Shown: piece by piece, positions 1 through 8,450 of the stretch
Position numbering within the stretch: the first letter of the stretch is position 1
Layout: every line of letters begins with the position of its first letter
From: Aquabacterium sp. OR-4
GTDB lineage: Bacteria; Pseudomonadota; Gammaproteobacteria; Burkholderiales; Burkholderiaceae_C
DNA: 64,000 bases
Assembly (NCBI RefSeq): GCF_025290835.2
Contig: NZ_JAOCQD020000001.1
Coordinates: forward strand, 1,240,001-1,304,000
Direction of reading: 5' to 3'
Notes under the pieces: model-generated
The model's database searches: none
Seen by the model: the letters and a program-made list of their open reading frames with translations, nothing else
Told to the model about the DNA's origin: nothing
Translations under genes and position numbers: made by a program

Positions 1-623
1 TTGGCATCACTACGCTTCCAGACGATCTCGTTGACGAAGTTGTCCTTGCCGAAGATCTCGTCCATCACCAGCTTCACGTAGTGGCCCACGTGCCAGTCCA
101 AGTGCACGTAGATCGAGCCGGTGTCGGCCAGCAACTCGCGCATCAGCACCAGCCGCGGCGTGATCATGGCCAGGTACGACACCGTGCCGTCGGCCCAGGT
201 GTCGGAGTAGGCGAACTGTTCGATCACGGTCGGCCGCTGCTCCAATTCCACGCCCGGCAGCGTGACCTTGGTGCGGTAGTCGGCCTTGGAGTCGAAGGGC
301 GGGTCGATGTAGATCAGGTCCACCCGGCCGCGCAGCGACGGGGTTTGCGCATCGCCGGCCAGCAGGGCCGCCATCACCTGCAGGTTGTCGCCGTACACAA
401 GACGGTTGGCCCAGGCCGGCTCTTGACCCGTGGTTGCCCAGTGCGTCTGGCGGGATTGCTGGGCGATCCAGTCGGTGGCCGCGGCGTCGCGGCTGGGCAG
501 CACCCACTCGCGGGTCTGCAGGCTCACGCGCTGGCGGCTTTCCAGGCTTTCGAGGATGCGTTCGGCCTGGCGGCGGCCGTTGGCCACGATGTCGGGCAGT
601 TGCTCCAGCAACGACTTGGGCAT
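1..623 (-). CDS. Site-specific DNA methyltransferase (Mod-like), N-terminal part
   Basis: Reading the minus strand from ATG at 623 gives 207 residues that continue past the left window edge, so only the N-terminal part is visible. Residues 102-110 read VDLIYIDPPF, the D-P-P-F catalytic motif IV of adenine/cytosine-N4 methyltransferases. Residues 169-187 (TGSIYVHLDWHVGHYVK) and the following EIFGKDNFVNEIVWKR are characteristic of Type III Mod-like and related beta-class adenine methyltransferases. It would methylate an adenine in a specific DNA site. Whether a restriction partner follows lies outside the window. It is divergent from an XRE-type regulator, with repeats in the 108-bp gap. The family is secure; the class and target site cannot be told from this part. 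Confidence 0.85.
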   Translation of the reverse strand, partial: MPKSLLEQLPDIVANGRRQAERILESLESRQRVSLQTREWVLPSRDAAATDWIAQQSRQTHWATTGQEPAWANRLVYGDNLQVMAALLAGDAQTPSLRGRVDLIYIDPPFDSKADYRTKVTLPGVELEQRPTVIEQFAYSDTWADGTVSYLAMITPRLVLMRELLADTGSIYVHLDWHVGHYVKLVMDEIFGKDNFVNEIVWKRSDA

Positions 624-660
624 GAGTCAACGCAGCAGCCAGATCGGTCTGGCTGCCGAA

Positions 661-694
661 ATCAAGTGAAACTTGATTTGATTATCAAGTGAAA
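661..694. promoter_or_regulatory. Putative operator repeats between methyltransferase and XRE gene
   Basis: The AT-rich divergent gap holds two direct copies of ATCAAGTGAAA (661-671 and 684-694, 23 bp apart). The first overlaps an inverted repeat, TCAAGT-GAA-ACTTGA (662-676). Repeats of this kind next to an XRE gene are typical operators for an autoregulated controller. The assignment to the 732-1181 product is inference. No convincing -35/-10 pair could be fixed. Confidence 0.4.
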
Positions 695-731
695 TGATGG
701 TCTGGGCGCGACGGCTGTCTAGCGTCGCTGA

Positions 732-1181
732 ATGAGCGAGAAGAGCGAGTTCAGCAGCCGGTTGCGGGCCGCCTTGGCATCGGCTGGCTACGAGCAGAGC
801 GCCGCGGTGATCGAGCACGAGTTCAACGTGCGCTGGTGGGGCGGCAAGCCCATCAGCCAGCAGGCCGCCTGGAACTGGCTGAACGGCAAGTCCATCCCCA
901 CGCAGGACAAGCTGCAGACCCTGGCCGAATGGCTGAAGATCGAGCCGCAGGTGCTGCGTTTCGGGGAACAGGTGGCCGTGTCGGTGCGCGAGTACAGCAA
1001 GCGCTGGGACGAGCAGATGGGCCTGCCGGAGCGCGAGGTTCTGGACACCTACCTGCGCCTGCCCAGCCAGCAGCGGCTGCTGCTGCGCGATGTGATCCTG
1101 ACCTACGCCAAGGTCTACCTTACCGACGAGGCACCGTTCTCGCCGCCAAGCGCGCCGCGCAGGCGCAGCGGCGGGCGTTGA
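732..1181 (+). CDS. XRE-family helix-turn-helix regulator
   Basis: A 149-aa cytoplasmic protein. Residues of about 35-70 (SQQAAWNWLNGKSIPTQDKL and the following AEWLKI) form a Cro/CI-type helix-turn-helix. The rest is helical with a basic, proline-rich tail. It is transcribed away from the DNA methyltransferase, so a control role for that gene is plausible, as with C proteins of restriction-modification systems, although it is longer than a typical C protein. Its stop codon abuts the stop of the convergent sulP gene (TGA|TCA, 1179-1184), leaving no intergenic base. The DNA-binding fold is clear; the regulated genes are inferred from position. Confidence 0.8.
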   Translation: MSEKSEFSSRLRAALASAGYEQSAAVIEHEFNVRWWGGKPISQQAAWNWLNGKSIPTQDKLQTLAEWLKIEPQVLRFGEQVAVSVREYSKRWDEQMGLPEREVLDTYLRLPSQQRLLLRDVILTYAKVYLTDEAPFSPPSAPRRRSGGR

Positions 1182-2888
1182 TCAGCCAGCCGCCGTGGTG
1201 CCGGCGTCGGCCCGTGCCGGCGTGATCAGGGCCGCATCGGCCACGCTGGGCACGATCTGCTCGGCGCCGATCTCGGCCTCGAAGCCCGAGCGCCGCACCA
1301 GGCCCAGCGGCTGCGGGTTCACGTTGGCCAGCACCAGGGCCGCGCCCTGGCGCTGCAGCGCGCCGTGCAGCTGGCGCAGCGCGTCCAGGCCCGAGGTGTC
1401 CATCGAGATCAGGCGGTGCATCTCCAGCACCACCGCCCGGGTGCCGGCCGGCACCTGGCTGGGCAGCCGCTCGATCTTGCCCACCGCGCCGAAGAACAGC
1501 GAGCCAAACAGCTCGAAGGCCACCACGCCGGGCGGCAGCGGCGCGGCACTGGCATGCGGCTGCACCGTGAACAGCGTGCTCATGCGGTAGATGAAGAAGC
1601 CGCAGGCCATCAGCAGGCCCATCTCCACCGCCACGGTCAGGTCGAACACCACGGTCAGCACAAAGGTGCCCAGCAGCGTGGCGCGGTAGGGCAGCAGAAA
1701 GTGCCTGAGCCGCGCGAACTCGCGCCACTCGCCCATGTTCCAGGCCACGAACAGCAGGATGCCGGCCAGCGCCGCCAGCGGCACATGCAGGGCCAGCGGC
1801 GCGGCCACCAGCACCACCGCCAGCAGCGTGGCAGCGTGCACGATGCCGGCCACCGGCGAGGCCGCACCTGCGCGCACATTGGTCACCGTGCGGGCGATCG
1901 TGCCGGTGGCCGGAATGCCGCCGAAAAACGGCGTCACCAGATTGGCCAGGCCCTGGGCCATCAGCTCCTGGTTGGGGTCGTGGCGGGCATGCTGCGGCGC
2001 CAGGTTGTCGGCCACGCGGGCGCACAGCAGCGACTCGATGGCGCCCAGCAGCGCGATGGTGATGGTGGGAATCACCAGCAGCTTGGCCGTGGCCCAGCTC
2101 AGCTCGGGCAGCGCGAACTGCGGCAGCGCCTGCGGAATGCCGCCAAAGCGGCTGCCGATGGTCTCGACCGGCAGGCCCAGCAGCAGCGTGGCCAGCGTGG
2201 CCAGCACCAGCGCCACGATGGTGCCCGGCACATGCGCGGCCAGGCGCCGCGCGCGGGCCGGCAGGCCCACCGGGCCCACCGGCATGGCATACGACTTGGG
2301 CCACAGCACCACCAGCGCCAGGCAGGCCAGGCCGACCAGCAGCGCGGCCGGGTTCAGCGTGTGGGCCTGGCGCGCCAGCACCGCGATCTGGCTGAAAAAA
2401 TCGCCCGGCATCTTGTCGATGGCCAGGCCCAGCAGGTCTTTCACCTGGCTCAGGCCGATCAGCACCGCGATGCCGTTGGTGAAGCCGATGACGATGGACA
2501 CCGGGATGTAGCGCACCAGCGCGCCCAGCCGCAGCCAGCCCATCAGAAACAGCAGCACGCCGGCCAGCGAGGTGGCGATCAGCAGGTTGGCCAGGCCGTA
2601 GCGCTCGATGATGCCGTAGACGATGACGATGAAGGCCCCGGCCGGGCCGCCGATCTGCACCTGCGAGCCGCCCAGCGCCGAGATCAGGAAGCCGGCGATG
2701 ATGGCCGTGAACAGCCCCGCCTCGGGCTTGACGCCGCTGGCGATGGCAAAGGCCATGGCCAGCGGCAGGGCCACGATGCCCACCGTGAGGCCGGCGCCCA
2801 GGTCGGCGGCGAACTGCTGCCGCGAGTAGCCGCTCAGCGTGTCGAGCAGGCGGGGACGGAAGGGGTGGAGCGGAACTCGAACTGGCAT
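1182..2888 (-). CDS. SulP family inorganic anion transporter with STAS domain
   Basis: A 568-aa membrane protein. The start is placed at ATG 2888 (MPVRVPLHPF), because the longer upstream reading frame is low-complexity, non-membrane sequence. Residues of about 25-430 hold many hydrophobic helices with SulP signatures: GGSQVQIGGPAGAFIV in an early helix and GGIPATGTIARTVTNVRAGA near the middle. A C-terminal STAS domain (about 460-550) contains the conserved SMDTSGLDAL loop. SulP proteins move sulfate, bicarbonate or dicarboxylates with H+ or Na+. The substrate cannot be read from the sequence, and no sulfur-assimilation or carbonic anhydrase gene adjoins. It is convergent with the XRE gene and divergent from the response regulator at 3170. 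Confidence 0.9.
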   Translation of the reverse strand: MPVRVPLHPFRPRLLDTLSGYSRQQFAADLGAGLTVGIVALPLAMAFAIASGVKPEAGLFTAIIAGFLISALGGSQVQIGGPAGAFIVIVYGIIERYGLANLLIATSLAGVLLFLMGWLRLGALVRYIPVSIVIGFTNGIAVLIGLSQVKDLLGLAIDKMPGDFFSQIAVLARQAHTLNPAALLVGLACLALVVLWPKSYAMPVGPVGLPARARRLAAHVPGTIVALVLATLATLLLGLPVETIGSRFGGIPQALPQFALPELSWATAKLLVIPTITIALLGAIESLLCARVADNLAPQHARHDPNQELMAQGLANLVTPFFGGIPATGTIARTVTNVRAGAASPVAGIVHAATLLAVVLVAAPLALHVPLAALAGILLFVAWNMGEWREFARLRHFLLPYRATLLGTFVLTVVFDLTVAVEMGLLMACGFFIYRMSTLFTVQPHASAAPLPPGVVAFELFGSLFFGAVGKIERLPSQVPAGTRAVVLEMHRLISMDTSGLDALRQLHGALQRQGAALVLANVNPQPLGLVRRSGFEAEIGAEQIVPSVADAALITPARADAGTTAAG

Positions 2889-3169
2889 GCAGCCTCCGGC
2901 GCAGTGTGGCGATGAGCGACAGCTTTGCGCGCCGGAGGGCCACCATGCTGGATGCGTGCCAGGTAGCGGCGGCGCGCCGACGGATGCGCCGTGCGAAGGC
3001 CGACAACAGGGCGGGCGGGCATGGTTCACAAATGCTATCACCGGCCCTTGCGCCTGCCGGGCACGGCCCGCGAAGCCGACGAGGCGTTCACATAGGTCAA
3101 GCCGCCAGAGCGGTTTGCCGATACGATGCACTTCAGCCCGCGGCTGCACCGCAGGCTGCGGGCGCGCAC

Positions 3170-3562
3170 ATGCTGAATACGGTGGTGGTGGTCGACGACA
3201 GCGACGTGGATCTGCTCTTCGCTCGCATCATGCTGGAGCGGGCGGGTGTGGTGGCGCGCCTGATCACCTTCGACTCGGCCGGCAAGGCGCTCGACTTCCT
3301 GGCCAGTACCCAGCCCGAGGCGGCGGCGGTCGACCTGATCCTGCTCGACATCCACATGCCCGGCATGAACGGCTTCGAGTTCCTGGCCAGCCACGAGCGG
3401 GCCTGTGCCGAGCGCGGCCAGGCCGCGGTGCCGGTGGTGATGCTGAGCTCCTCGCCCGATCCCGCCGACCGCGCCCGCGCAGCCCAGCACCGCTGCGTGT
3501 CGGGCTACCTGGTCAAGCCGCTCGATCTGGAGGCCGCGCGTGCGCTGGCGGTGGTGCGCTGA
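3170..3562 (+). CDS. Single-domain (CheY-like) response regulator
   Basis: A 130-aa stand-alone receiver domain. The acidic pair D9-D10 (VVVVDDSDVD), phosphoacceptor D60 (LILLDIHMPG), and the switch Ser and Lys in VVMLSS and GYLVKPL are all present. There is no output domain, so it would work by protein interaction or as a phosphorelay intermediate. The ATG at 3170 precedes the first beta strand and the frame upstream is unstructured. It is the first gene of a tightly packed trio with a periplasmic binding domain protein and a MASE1 histidine kinase. The kinase H345 is the obvious phosphodonor, though that pairing is inference. Confidence 0.9.
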   Translation: MLNTVVVVDDSDVDLLFARIMLERAGVVARLITFDSAGKALDFLASTQPEAAAVDLILLDIHMPGMNGFEFLASHERACAERGQAAVPVVMLSSSPDPADRARAAQHRCVSGYLVKPLDLEAARALAVVR

Positions 3563-4562
3563 TGAACGGCCGTTGTGCGCCGGGCTGCTGGCCGTGGCAT
3601 TGCATGCGTGGCTTGCGCTGGGCGGGCCGGCGGCGCAGGCCGCGCCGGCAGGCCCGGGCGCCGATACCGGCAGCAGCAGCTCCAGCAGCAGCGTAGCCAC
3701 GCCCGCCACCGCGCCAGCGGCGGCCGACGAGTTGACGGCCGCGCAGCGCCAATGGCTGGCCAGCCGTCAGCCGGTGCGCTTTGGCCCCGAGCGCGACTAC
3801 GGGCCCTTCGTGTTCGTGCGCCCCGACGGCCAGCTCGATGGCCTGTCGGTCGACATGCTGCGCCTGGTGCAGGCGCGCACCGGGCTGGTGGTGGCCCAGC
3901 AGCCGGCAGCGCCGCTGCGCGAGTTGCTGGCCGCCGCGCGCAACCGGCAGATCGACCTGATCTCGTCGCTGCGGCCCACACCCGAGCGCGCGCAGTTTCT
4001 GCGCTTCAGCCAGCCCTATGTGGCGGTGCCGGCGGTGCTGGTGCGGCGCGCCACCGATGCGGTGCGTCCGCTGGCCGAGCTGGCCGGCGTGCCGGTGGCC
4101 CTGGGCGAGGGCTATGCGGTCGAGTCGGTGATGCGCCAGCGCTACCGCCAGGTGCGCTGGGTGGCCCTGGCCGACGATGCCGTGGCGCTGGCCGCGCTGC
4201 AGCGTGGCGAGGTGCAGGCGGTGGTGGCCGATGTGGCCAGCGTGGCCTTCATCAGCCGCACGCAGCGCATGGGCGGGCTGCGTGTGGATGGCCCGGTGGG
4301 CTTCGAGTACCAGCTCAGCTTCGCGGTGCGTGCCGACTGGCCCGAGCTGGTGGACATCATCAACCGTGGCATCCGGCGGGTGGGCCCGCGCGAGCGGCAG
4401 CGGGTGCTCGACCAGTGGCTGACCCCACTGGCGGTGGACGACGGCGAGCCACCGGCCGCCGTGCTGTGGGGACTGGCGCTGCTGGCGCTGGCGCTGCTGG
4501 CGGCGGCGGGCCTTTGGTTGAAACGGCGGGCCACACGTCCCGGCAGGAGCGCCGGTGCCTGA
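3540..4562 (+). CDS. Membrane-tethered periplasmic solute-binding protein (SBP family 3)
   Basis: About 340 aa. An N-terminal signal-like helix (CAGLLAVALHAWLALGG) and a Ser-rich linker precede a family-3 binding domain (about residues 70-295) with the usual FGPERDYGPFVF start, DLISSLRPTPERAQFLRFSQPY and a two-lobe pattern. A C-terminal transmembrane helix (LWGLALLALALLAAAGLWL) anchors it. Such domains normally sit inside BvgS-like kinases; here it is a separate protein just before a kinase. The start is uncertain: GTG 3540 overlaps the regulator by 23 bp and TTG 3573 is possible. The ATG at 3562 that overlaps the regulator stop is one base out of frame. The gene overlaps the kinase by 8 bp. 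The ligand is unknown. Confidence 0.8.
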   Translation: MRWRWCADERPLCAGLLAVALHAWLALGGPAAQAAPAGPGADTGSSSSSSSVATPATAPAAADELTAAQRQWLASRQPVRFGPERDYGPFVFVRPDGQLDGLSVDMLRLVQARTGLVVAQQPAAPLRELLAAARNRQIDLISSLRPTPERAQFLRFSQPYVAVPAVLVRRATDAVRPLAELAGVPVALGEGYAVESVMRQRYRQVRWVALADDAVALAALQRGEVQAVVADVASVAFISRTQRMGGLRVDGPVGFEYQLSFAVRADWPELVDIINRGIRRVGPRERQRVLDQWLTPLAVDDGEPPAAVLWGLALLALALLAAAGLWLKRRATRPGRSAGA

Positions 4563-6240
4563 TCGCGGCCCGGACTTCGATCTGCTGCTGCCGCCCCCGG
4601 CCGATGCCGCCGCGGCCGAGGTGGGCGGCGGCTTCCCCGATCAGGCCGAACCCGCCTGGCCCTTGCCGGCGCTGCTGCTGCTGCTGGTGCTGGGTTACGG
4701 CGCCGCCGCCATGCTGTCGATCGCGCTGAGCCGCGAGCCGGGCTCGGTGGCCAACGTCTGGTACGCCAACGCGCTGGCCGCCGTGCTGCTGGTGCGGCAG
4801 CCCTTGCGGCACTGGCCCTGGCTGCTGGCCGGCGCCGGCCTGGCCAACATGGTGGCCAATGGCTGGTGGGGCGACGGCTGGTCCTTGATCGGCCTGCTGC
4901 TGCTGCCCAATCTGCTGGAGGTGGCGCTGGCCGGCTGGCTGCTGCGCCGCGCCGGCCTGACGCATGCGCCGCTGCGCACGCCGGCGGTGCTGCTGCGCGT
5001 GCTGCTGCGCGGCGCCTTGCTGCCGCAACTGGTGGCTGCCACGCTGGTGGGCTTGCTGTTTCGTGTGCTCGGCCGGCCCGACGCCGGCCTGGTGGCCCTG
5101 ACCTGGCTGGAGGGCAGCGCCATCGGCGCGGTGTCGGTGCTGCCCTTGGGCCTGAGCCTGGCGCGGCAACCGTGGGTGGTGCTGGGCGACATGCTGCGCG
5201 ATACCCGCGCCCTGGTCCTGTTGCCGCTGGCGGTGGGCCTGGCCCTGCTGTGCATGGCCAGCATGCCGTACCCCTTTGTGTATGTGGCGCTGCCGCTGAT
5301 TGCCGCGGCCATGCTGCTCGACAGCGCCGCGGTGGCGCTGCTGACGCTGGTGGTGTCGCTCACCGTGGCCACGGCGCTGGGCACCGGGGTGCTGCTGCCG
5401 CCGCCGGCCACGGCCGAGTGGGAGCTGGGCCTGGTGTACCTGGCGGTGGCCGCCGTGCTGGTGCCGGCGCTGCTGCTGTCGGCCGCGGTCACTGCCTGGC
5501 GTGCCGACAACAACCGCCTGCGCCAGCGCAGCGCCGAGCTCGAGCAGGCGCATGCCGGGTTGCGCCAGTTCGTGCATGCGGCCTCGCACGATCTGCGCGG
5601 GCCGCTGAACGCCATCACCCAGTTCAATGCGCTGGTGCAGGCCGACCATGGCGCCGCGCTGCCGGAACAGGCTCGCGTCTGGCTGGCCGTGGTGGACGCC
5701 GAGGCGGTGCGCATGCGCGGCCTGCTGGACGATGTGCTGCAGTACGCCCAGGTGCAGCGCCTGTCGCTGCCGCCGGCGGTGGCCGTGCCGCTGGATGCCG
5801 TGCTGGCCAGCCGCCTGGCGGCGCTGCCGCCACCGCTGCGCGCCTGCGTGCAGGTGGCTGCGCTGCCGGTGGTGGCCGGGCACGGGCCCTCGCTGGAGCT
5901 GCTGTTCGAGCACCTGCTGGCCAATGCGCTGAAGTTCGTGCCGCCGGGCTGCCCGCCGCAGGTGCGGGTGCTGGCCGCCGTGCACGAAGGCTGGGCCACG
6001 GTGTCGGTGATCGACCAGGGCATCGGCATGGCCCCGGACGCGATGGCGCGGCTGTTCAAGCCCTTCCAGCGCCTGCAGCGCCATGCCGATTACCCCGGCA
6101 CCGGCCTGGGCCTGGCCATTTGTCAGCAGCTGGTCACCGCACTGGGCGGCGAGATCGTGCTGCGCTCGCGGCCGGGGCAGGGCACGCGGGTGCTGGTGCG
6201 CCTGCCCTTGTGGGCCGCCGAGGGGCCGTCGGCGCCCTGA
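4555..6240 (+). CDS. MASE1-domain sensor histidine kinase
   Basis: A 561-aa inner-membrane kinase. Residues of about 35-310 carry eight or so hydrophobic helices matching the MASE1 sensory module (YANALAAVLLVRQPLRHWPW and GWWGDGWSLIGLLL). A short coiled coil follows, then a HisKA domain with H345 in ASHDLRGPLNAI. The HATPase domain has its N box (LLANALKFV), G1 (VIDQGIGM), F box (LFKPFQRL) and G2 (GTGLGLAIC), so it looks active. It lacks a fused receiver; the receiver-only protein at 3170 is the likely partner. The GTG start at 4555 overlaps the preceding gene by 8 bp, indicating translational coupling. The signal sensed is unknown; the tethered binding protein encoded just upstream may supply it (inference). 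Confidence 0.9.
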   Translation: MPDRGPDFDLLLPPPADAAAAEVGGGFPDQAEPAWPLPALLLLLVLGYGAAAMLSIALSREPGSVANVWYANALAAVLLVRQPLRHWPWLLAGAGLANMVANGWWGDGWSLIGLLLLPNLLEVALAGWLLRRAGLTHAPLRTPAVLLRVLLRGALLPQLVAATLVGLLFRVLGRPDAGLVALTWLEGSAIGAVSVLPLGLSLARQPWVVLGDMLRDTRALVLLPLAVGLALLCMASMPYPFVYVALPLIAAAMLLDSAAVALLTLVVSLTVATALGTGVLLPPPATAEWELGLVYLAVAAVLVPALLLSAAVTAWRADNNRLRQRSAELEQAHAGLRQFVHAASHDLRGPLNAITQFNALVQADHGAALPEQARVWLAVVDAEAVRMRGLLDDVLQYAQVQRLSLPPAVAVPLDAVLASRLAALPPPLRACVQVAALPVVAGHGPSLELLFEHLLANALKFVPPGCPPQVRVLAAVHEGWATVSVIDQGIGMAPDAMARLFKPFQRLQRHADYPGTGLGLAICQQLVTALGGEIVLRSRPGQGTRVLVRLPLWAAEGPSAP

Positions 6241-6288
6241 GGCCGCCGCCGTGCGGGCCACGGCGCGCTGTGCGCTGCGCGGCCGCGA

Positions 6289-8361
6289 TCAGCGGATGCG
6301 CATGCCCGGCACGGCGCCGGCGTGGGGCTCGAGGATGAAGATGCCCGGCGTGGTTTTTTCGTCGGCGTGGCTGGCGGCCAGCACCATGCCTTCGCTGAGG
6401 CCGAACTTCATCTTGCGCGGTGCCAGGTTGGCCACCATCACGGTGAGCTTGCCCACCAGGGCGGCCGGGTCGGGGTAGGCGCTGCGGATGCCGCTGAAGA
6501 CGTTGCGCATGCGGCCTTCGCCGACATCCAGCGTCAGCCGCAGCAGCTTGGTGCTGCCGTCCACGAACTCGGCGTTGGCGATGCGGGCCACCCGCAGGTC
6601 GACCGCGGTGAACGCATCGATGCCGATCTCGGCCGCCACGGCCTCGCCACCGGGCGGGGTGGCCGCCGCGGTGGCCGGGGCTGCAGCGGCGGCGGCCGGC
6701 TCGGGCGGCGTGAGCAGCGCCTCGAGCCTGGCCGCGTCCACCCGCTGCATCAGGTGCTGGTAGGCGCCGATGGTGTGCGCGCCGAGCGCGCGCTGCGCGT
6801 CGGCAAACTGCAGCGGCGCCACGTTCAGGAAGCTCTCCACCCGCACGGCCAGCGCCGGCAGCATGGGCTTGAGGTAGATCGTGAGCAGGCGGAAGGCCTC
6901 GATGCACACCGAGCACACATCGTGCAGCCGGGCGTCGGCCTCGGGCTTCCTGGCCAGCTCCCAGGGCTTGTGCTGGTCGACGTACTCGTTCACCCGGTCG
7001 GCCAGCAGCATGATCTCGCGCACGGCCTTGCCGAACTCGCGTGTCTCGTACAGCTCTTCCACCGTGGCGGCATGGGCGCGCAGGCCGTCCAGCAGCTGGC
7101 GGCCCTCGACGCCGCAGTCGGCCGACAGCCGGCCGCCGAAGCGCTTGCTCAAAAAGCCCGCGGCGCGGCTGGCGATGTTGATGTACTTGCCCACCAGGTC
7201 GCTGTTGACGCGGGCGATGAAGTCGGCCGGGTTGAAGTCGAGATCTTCCACGCGGGCATTGAGCTTGGCGCAGATGTAGTAGCGCAGCCACTCGGCATCC
7301 AGGCCCAGCTCGAGGTAGCGCAGCGGGCTGATGCCGGTGCCCCGGCTCTTGCTCATCTTCTCGTTGTGCACGGTCAGGTGGCCATGCACGAAGACCTGGT
7401 CGGGCACCTTGCGGCCGCTGAACTTGAGCATCGCCGGCCAGAACAGGGTGTGGAAGGTGACGATGTCCTTGCCGATGAAGTGCACCTGCTCGCGCTGCGC
7501 GTCGGCCAGGTAGGCGTCCAGATCCTCGCCGCGCTTGTCCAGCAGGTTCTTCAGCGAGGCCAGGTAGCCCACCGGCGCATCCAGCCACACATAGAAGTAC
7601 TTGCCCGGCGCATCGGGGATCTCGATGCCGAAGTAGGGCGCATCGCGGCTGATGTCCCAGTCGCCGAGCTGGGCCTTGCCGTCGTCATCGCGCGCGAACC
7701 ACTCCTTGACCTTGTTGGCCACCTCGGGCTGCAGTTTGCCGTCCTGCGTCCACTGCTCGAGAAACTCGACGCAGCGCGGGTCGCTGAGCTTGAAGAAGTA
7801 GTGCTCGCTGGTGCGCAGCACCGGCGTGGCGCCGCTCAGCGCCGAAAACGGGTTCTTCAGCTCGGTGGGCTGGTAGACGGCGCCGCAGACCTCGCAGTTG
7901 TCGCCGTACTGGTCCTTCGAGCCGCACTTGGGGCATTCGCCCTTGATGAAGCGGTCGGGCAGGAACATGCCCTTGTCGGGGTCGAAGAACTGCTCGATCG
8001 AGCGCACCTCGATCAGCTCGTTCTTGCGCAGCGCGCGGTAGATGTCCTGCGCCAGCGTGTGGTTCTCGGGCGCGTCGGTGCTGTGCCAGTTGTCGAAGGC
8101 GATGTGGAAGCCGTCGAGGTACTGGGCGCGCCCGGCGGCGATGCCGGCCACGAACTGCTGCGGCGTGAGGCCGGCCTTTTCGGCGGCGATCATGATCGGC
8201 GCGCCATGCGCGTCGTCGGCGCAGACGAAATCCACCTGCGCGCCCCGCATGCGCTGTGCCCGCACCCAGGTGTCGGCCTGGATGTACTCCATCATGTGGC
8301 CGATGTGGAAGGCCGCGTTGGCATAGGGCAGGGCGGTGGTGACGAAGAGCTTGCGGGTCAT
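6289..8361 (-). CDS. metG: Methionyl-tRNA synthetase
   Basis: About 690 aa, charging tRNA-Met with methionine in the cytoplasm. The class I signature HIGH lies near the start ([12 protein letters not shown]). A zinc knuckle CPKC...CEVC follows ([19 protein letters not shown]), and the KMSKS loop is intact ([13 protein letters not shown]). The C terminus carries the dimerising tRNA-binding domain ([19 protein letters not shown]...[13 protein letters not shown]), joined by an Ala/Pro-rich linker that replaces the usual short spacer. The start at 8361 gives the family-typical [16 protein letters not shown]; an in-frame ATG at 8370 would add three residues. It is a single-copy housekeeping gene divergent from nothing here; the chemoreceptor upstream is on the same strand but separately spaced. 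Confidence 0.97.
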   Translation of the reverse strand: MTRKLFVTTALPYANAAFHIGHMMEYIQADTWVRAQRMRGAQVDFVCADDAHGAPIMIAAEKAGLTPQQFVAGIAAGRAQYLDGFHIAFDNWHSTDAPENHTLAQDIYRALRKNELIEVRSIEQFFDPDKGMFLPDRFIKGECPKCGSKDQYGDNCEVCGAVYQPTELKNPFSALSGATPVLRTSEHYFFKLSDPRCVEFLEQWTQDGKLQPEVANKVKEWFARDDDGKAQLGDWDISRDAPYFGIEIPDAPGKYFYVWLDAPVGYLASLKNLLDKRGEDLDAYLADAQREQVHFIGKDIVTFHTLFWPAMLKFSGRKVPDQVFVHGHLTVHNEKMSKSRGTGISPLRYLELGLDAEWLRYYICAKLNARVEDLDFNPADFIARVNSDLVGKYINIASRAAGFLSKRFGGRLSADCGVEGRQLLDGLRAHAATVEELYETREFGKAVREIMLLADRVNEYVDQHKPWELARKPEADARLHDVCSVCIEAFRLLTIYLKPMLPALAVRVESFLNVAPLQFADAQRALGAHTIGAYQHLMQRVDAARLEALLTPPEPAAAAAAPATAAATPPGGEAVAAEIGIDAFTAVDLRVARIANAEFVDGSTKLLRLTLDVGEGRMRNVFSGIRSAYPDPAALVGKLTVMVANLAPRKMKFGLSEGMVLAASHADEKTTPGIFILEPHAGAVPGMRIR

Positions 8362-8450
8362 GGCGACCATCCGGAAAGACAGCCCGCGATTCTAGTTGGC
8401 GGCACCCGGCCCGCGCCGCCTGCCCGGCGCAGGGGCCGGGCGCACCCGGC

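Noticed and set aside
2889..3149. An 87-residue upstream extension of the SulP gene to 3149
   Set aside because: Cys/Pro/His-rich sequence with no membrane character; the family N terminus starts at 2888.
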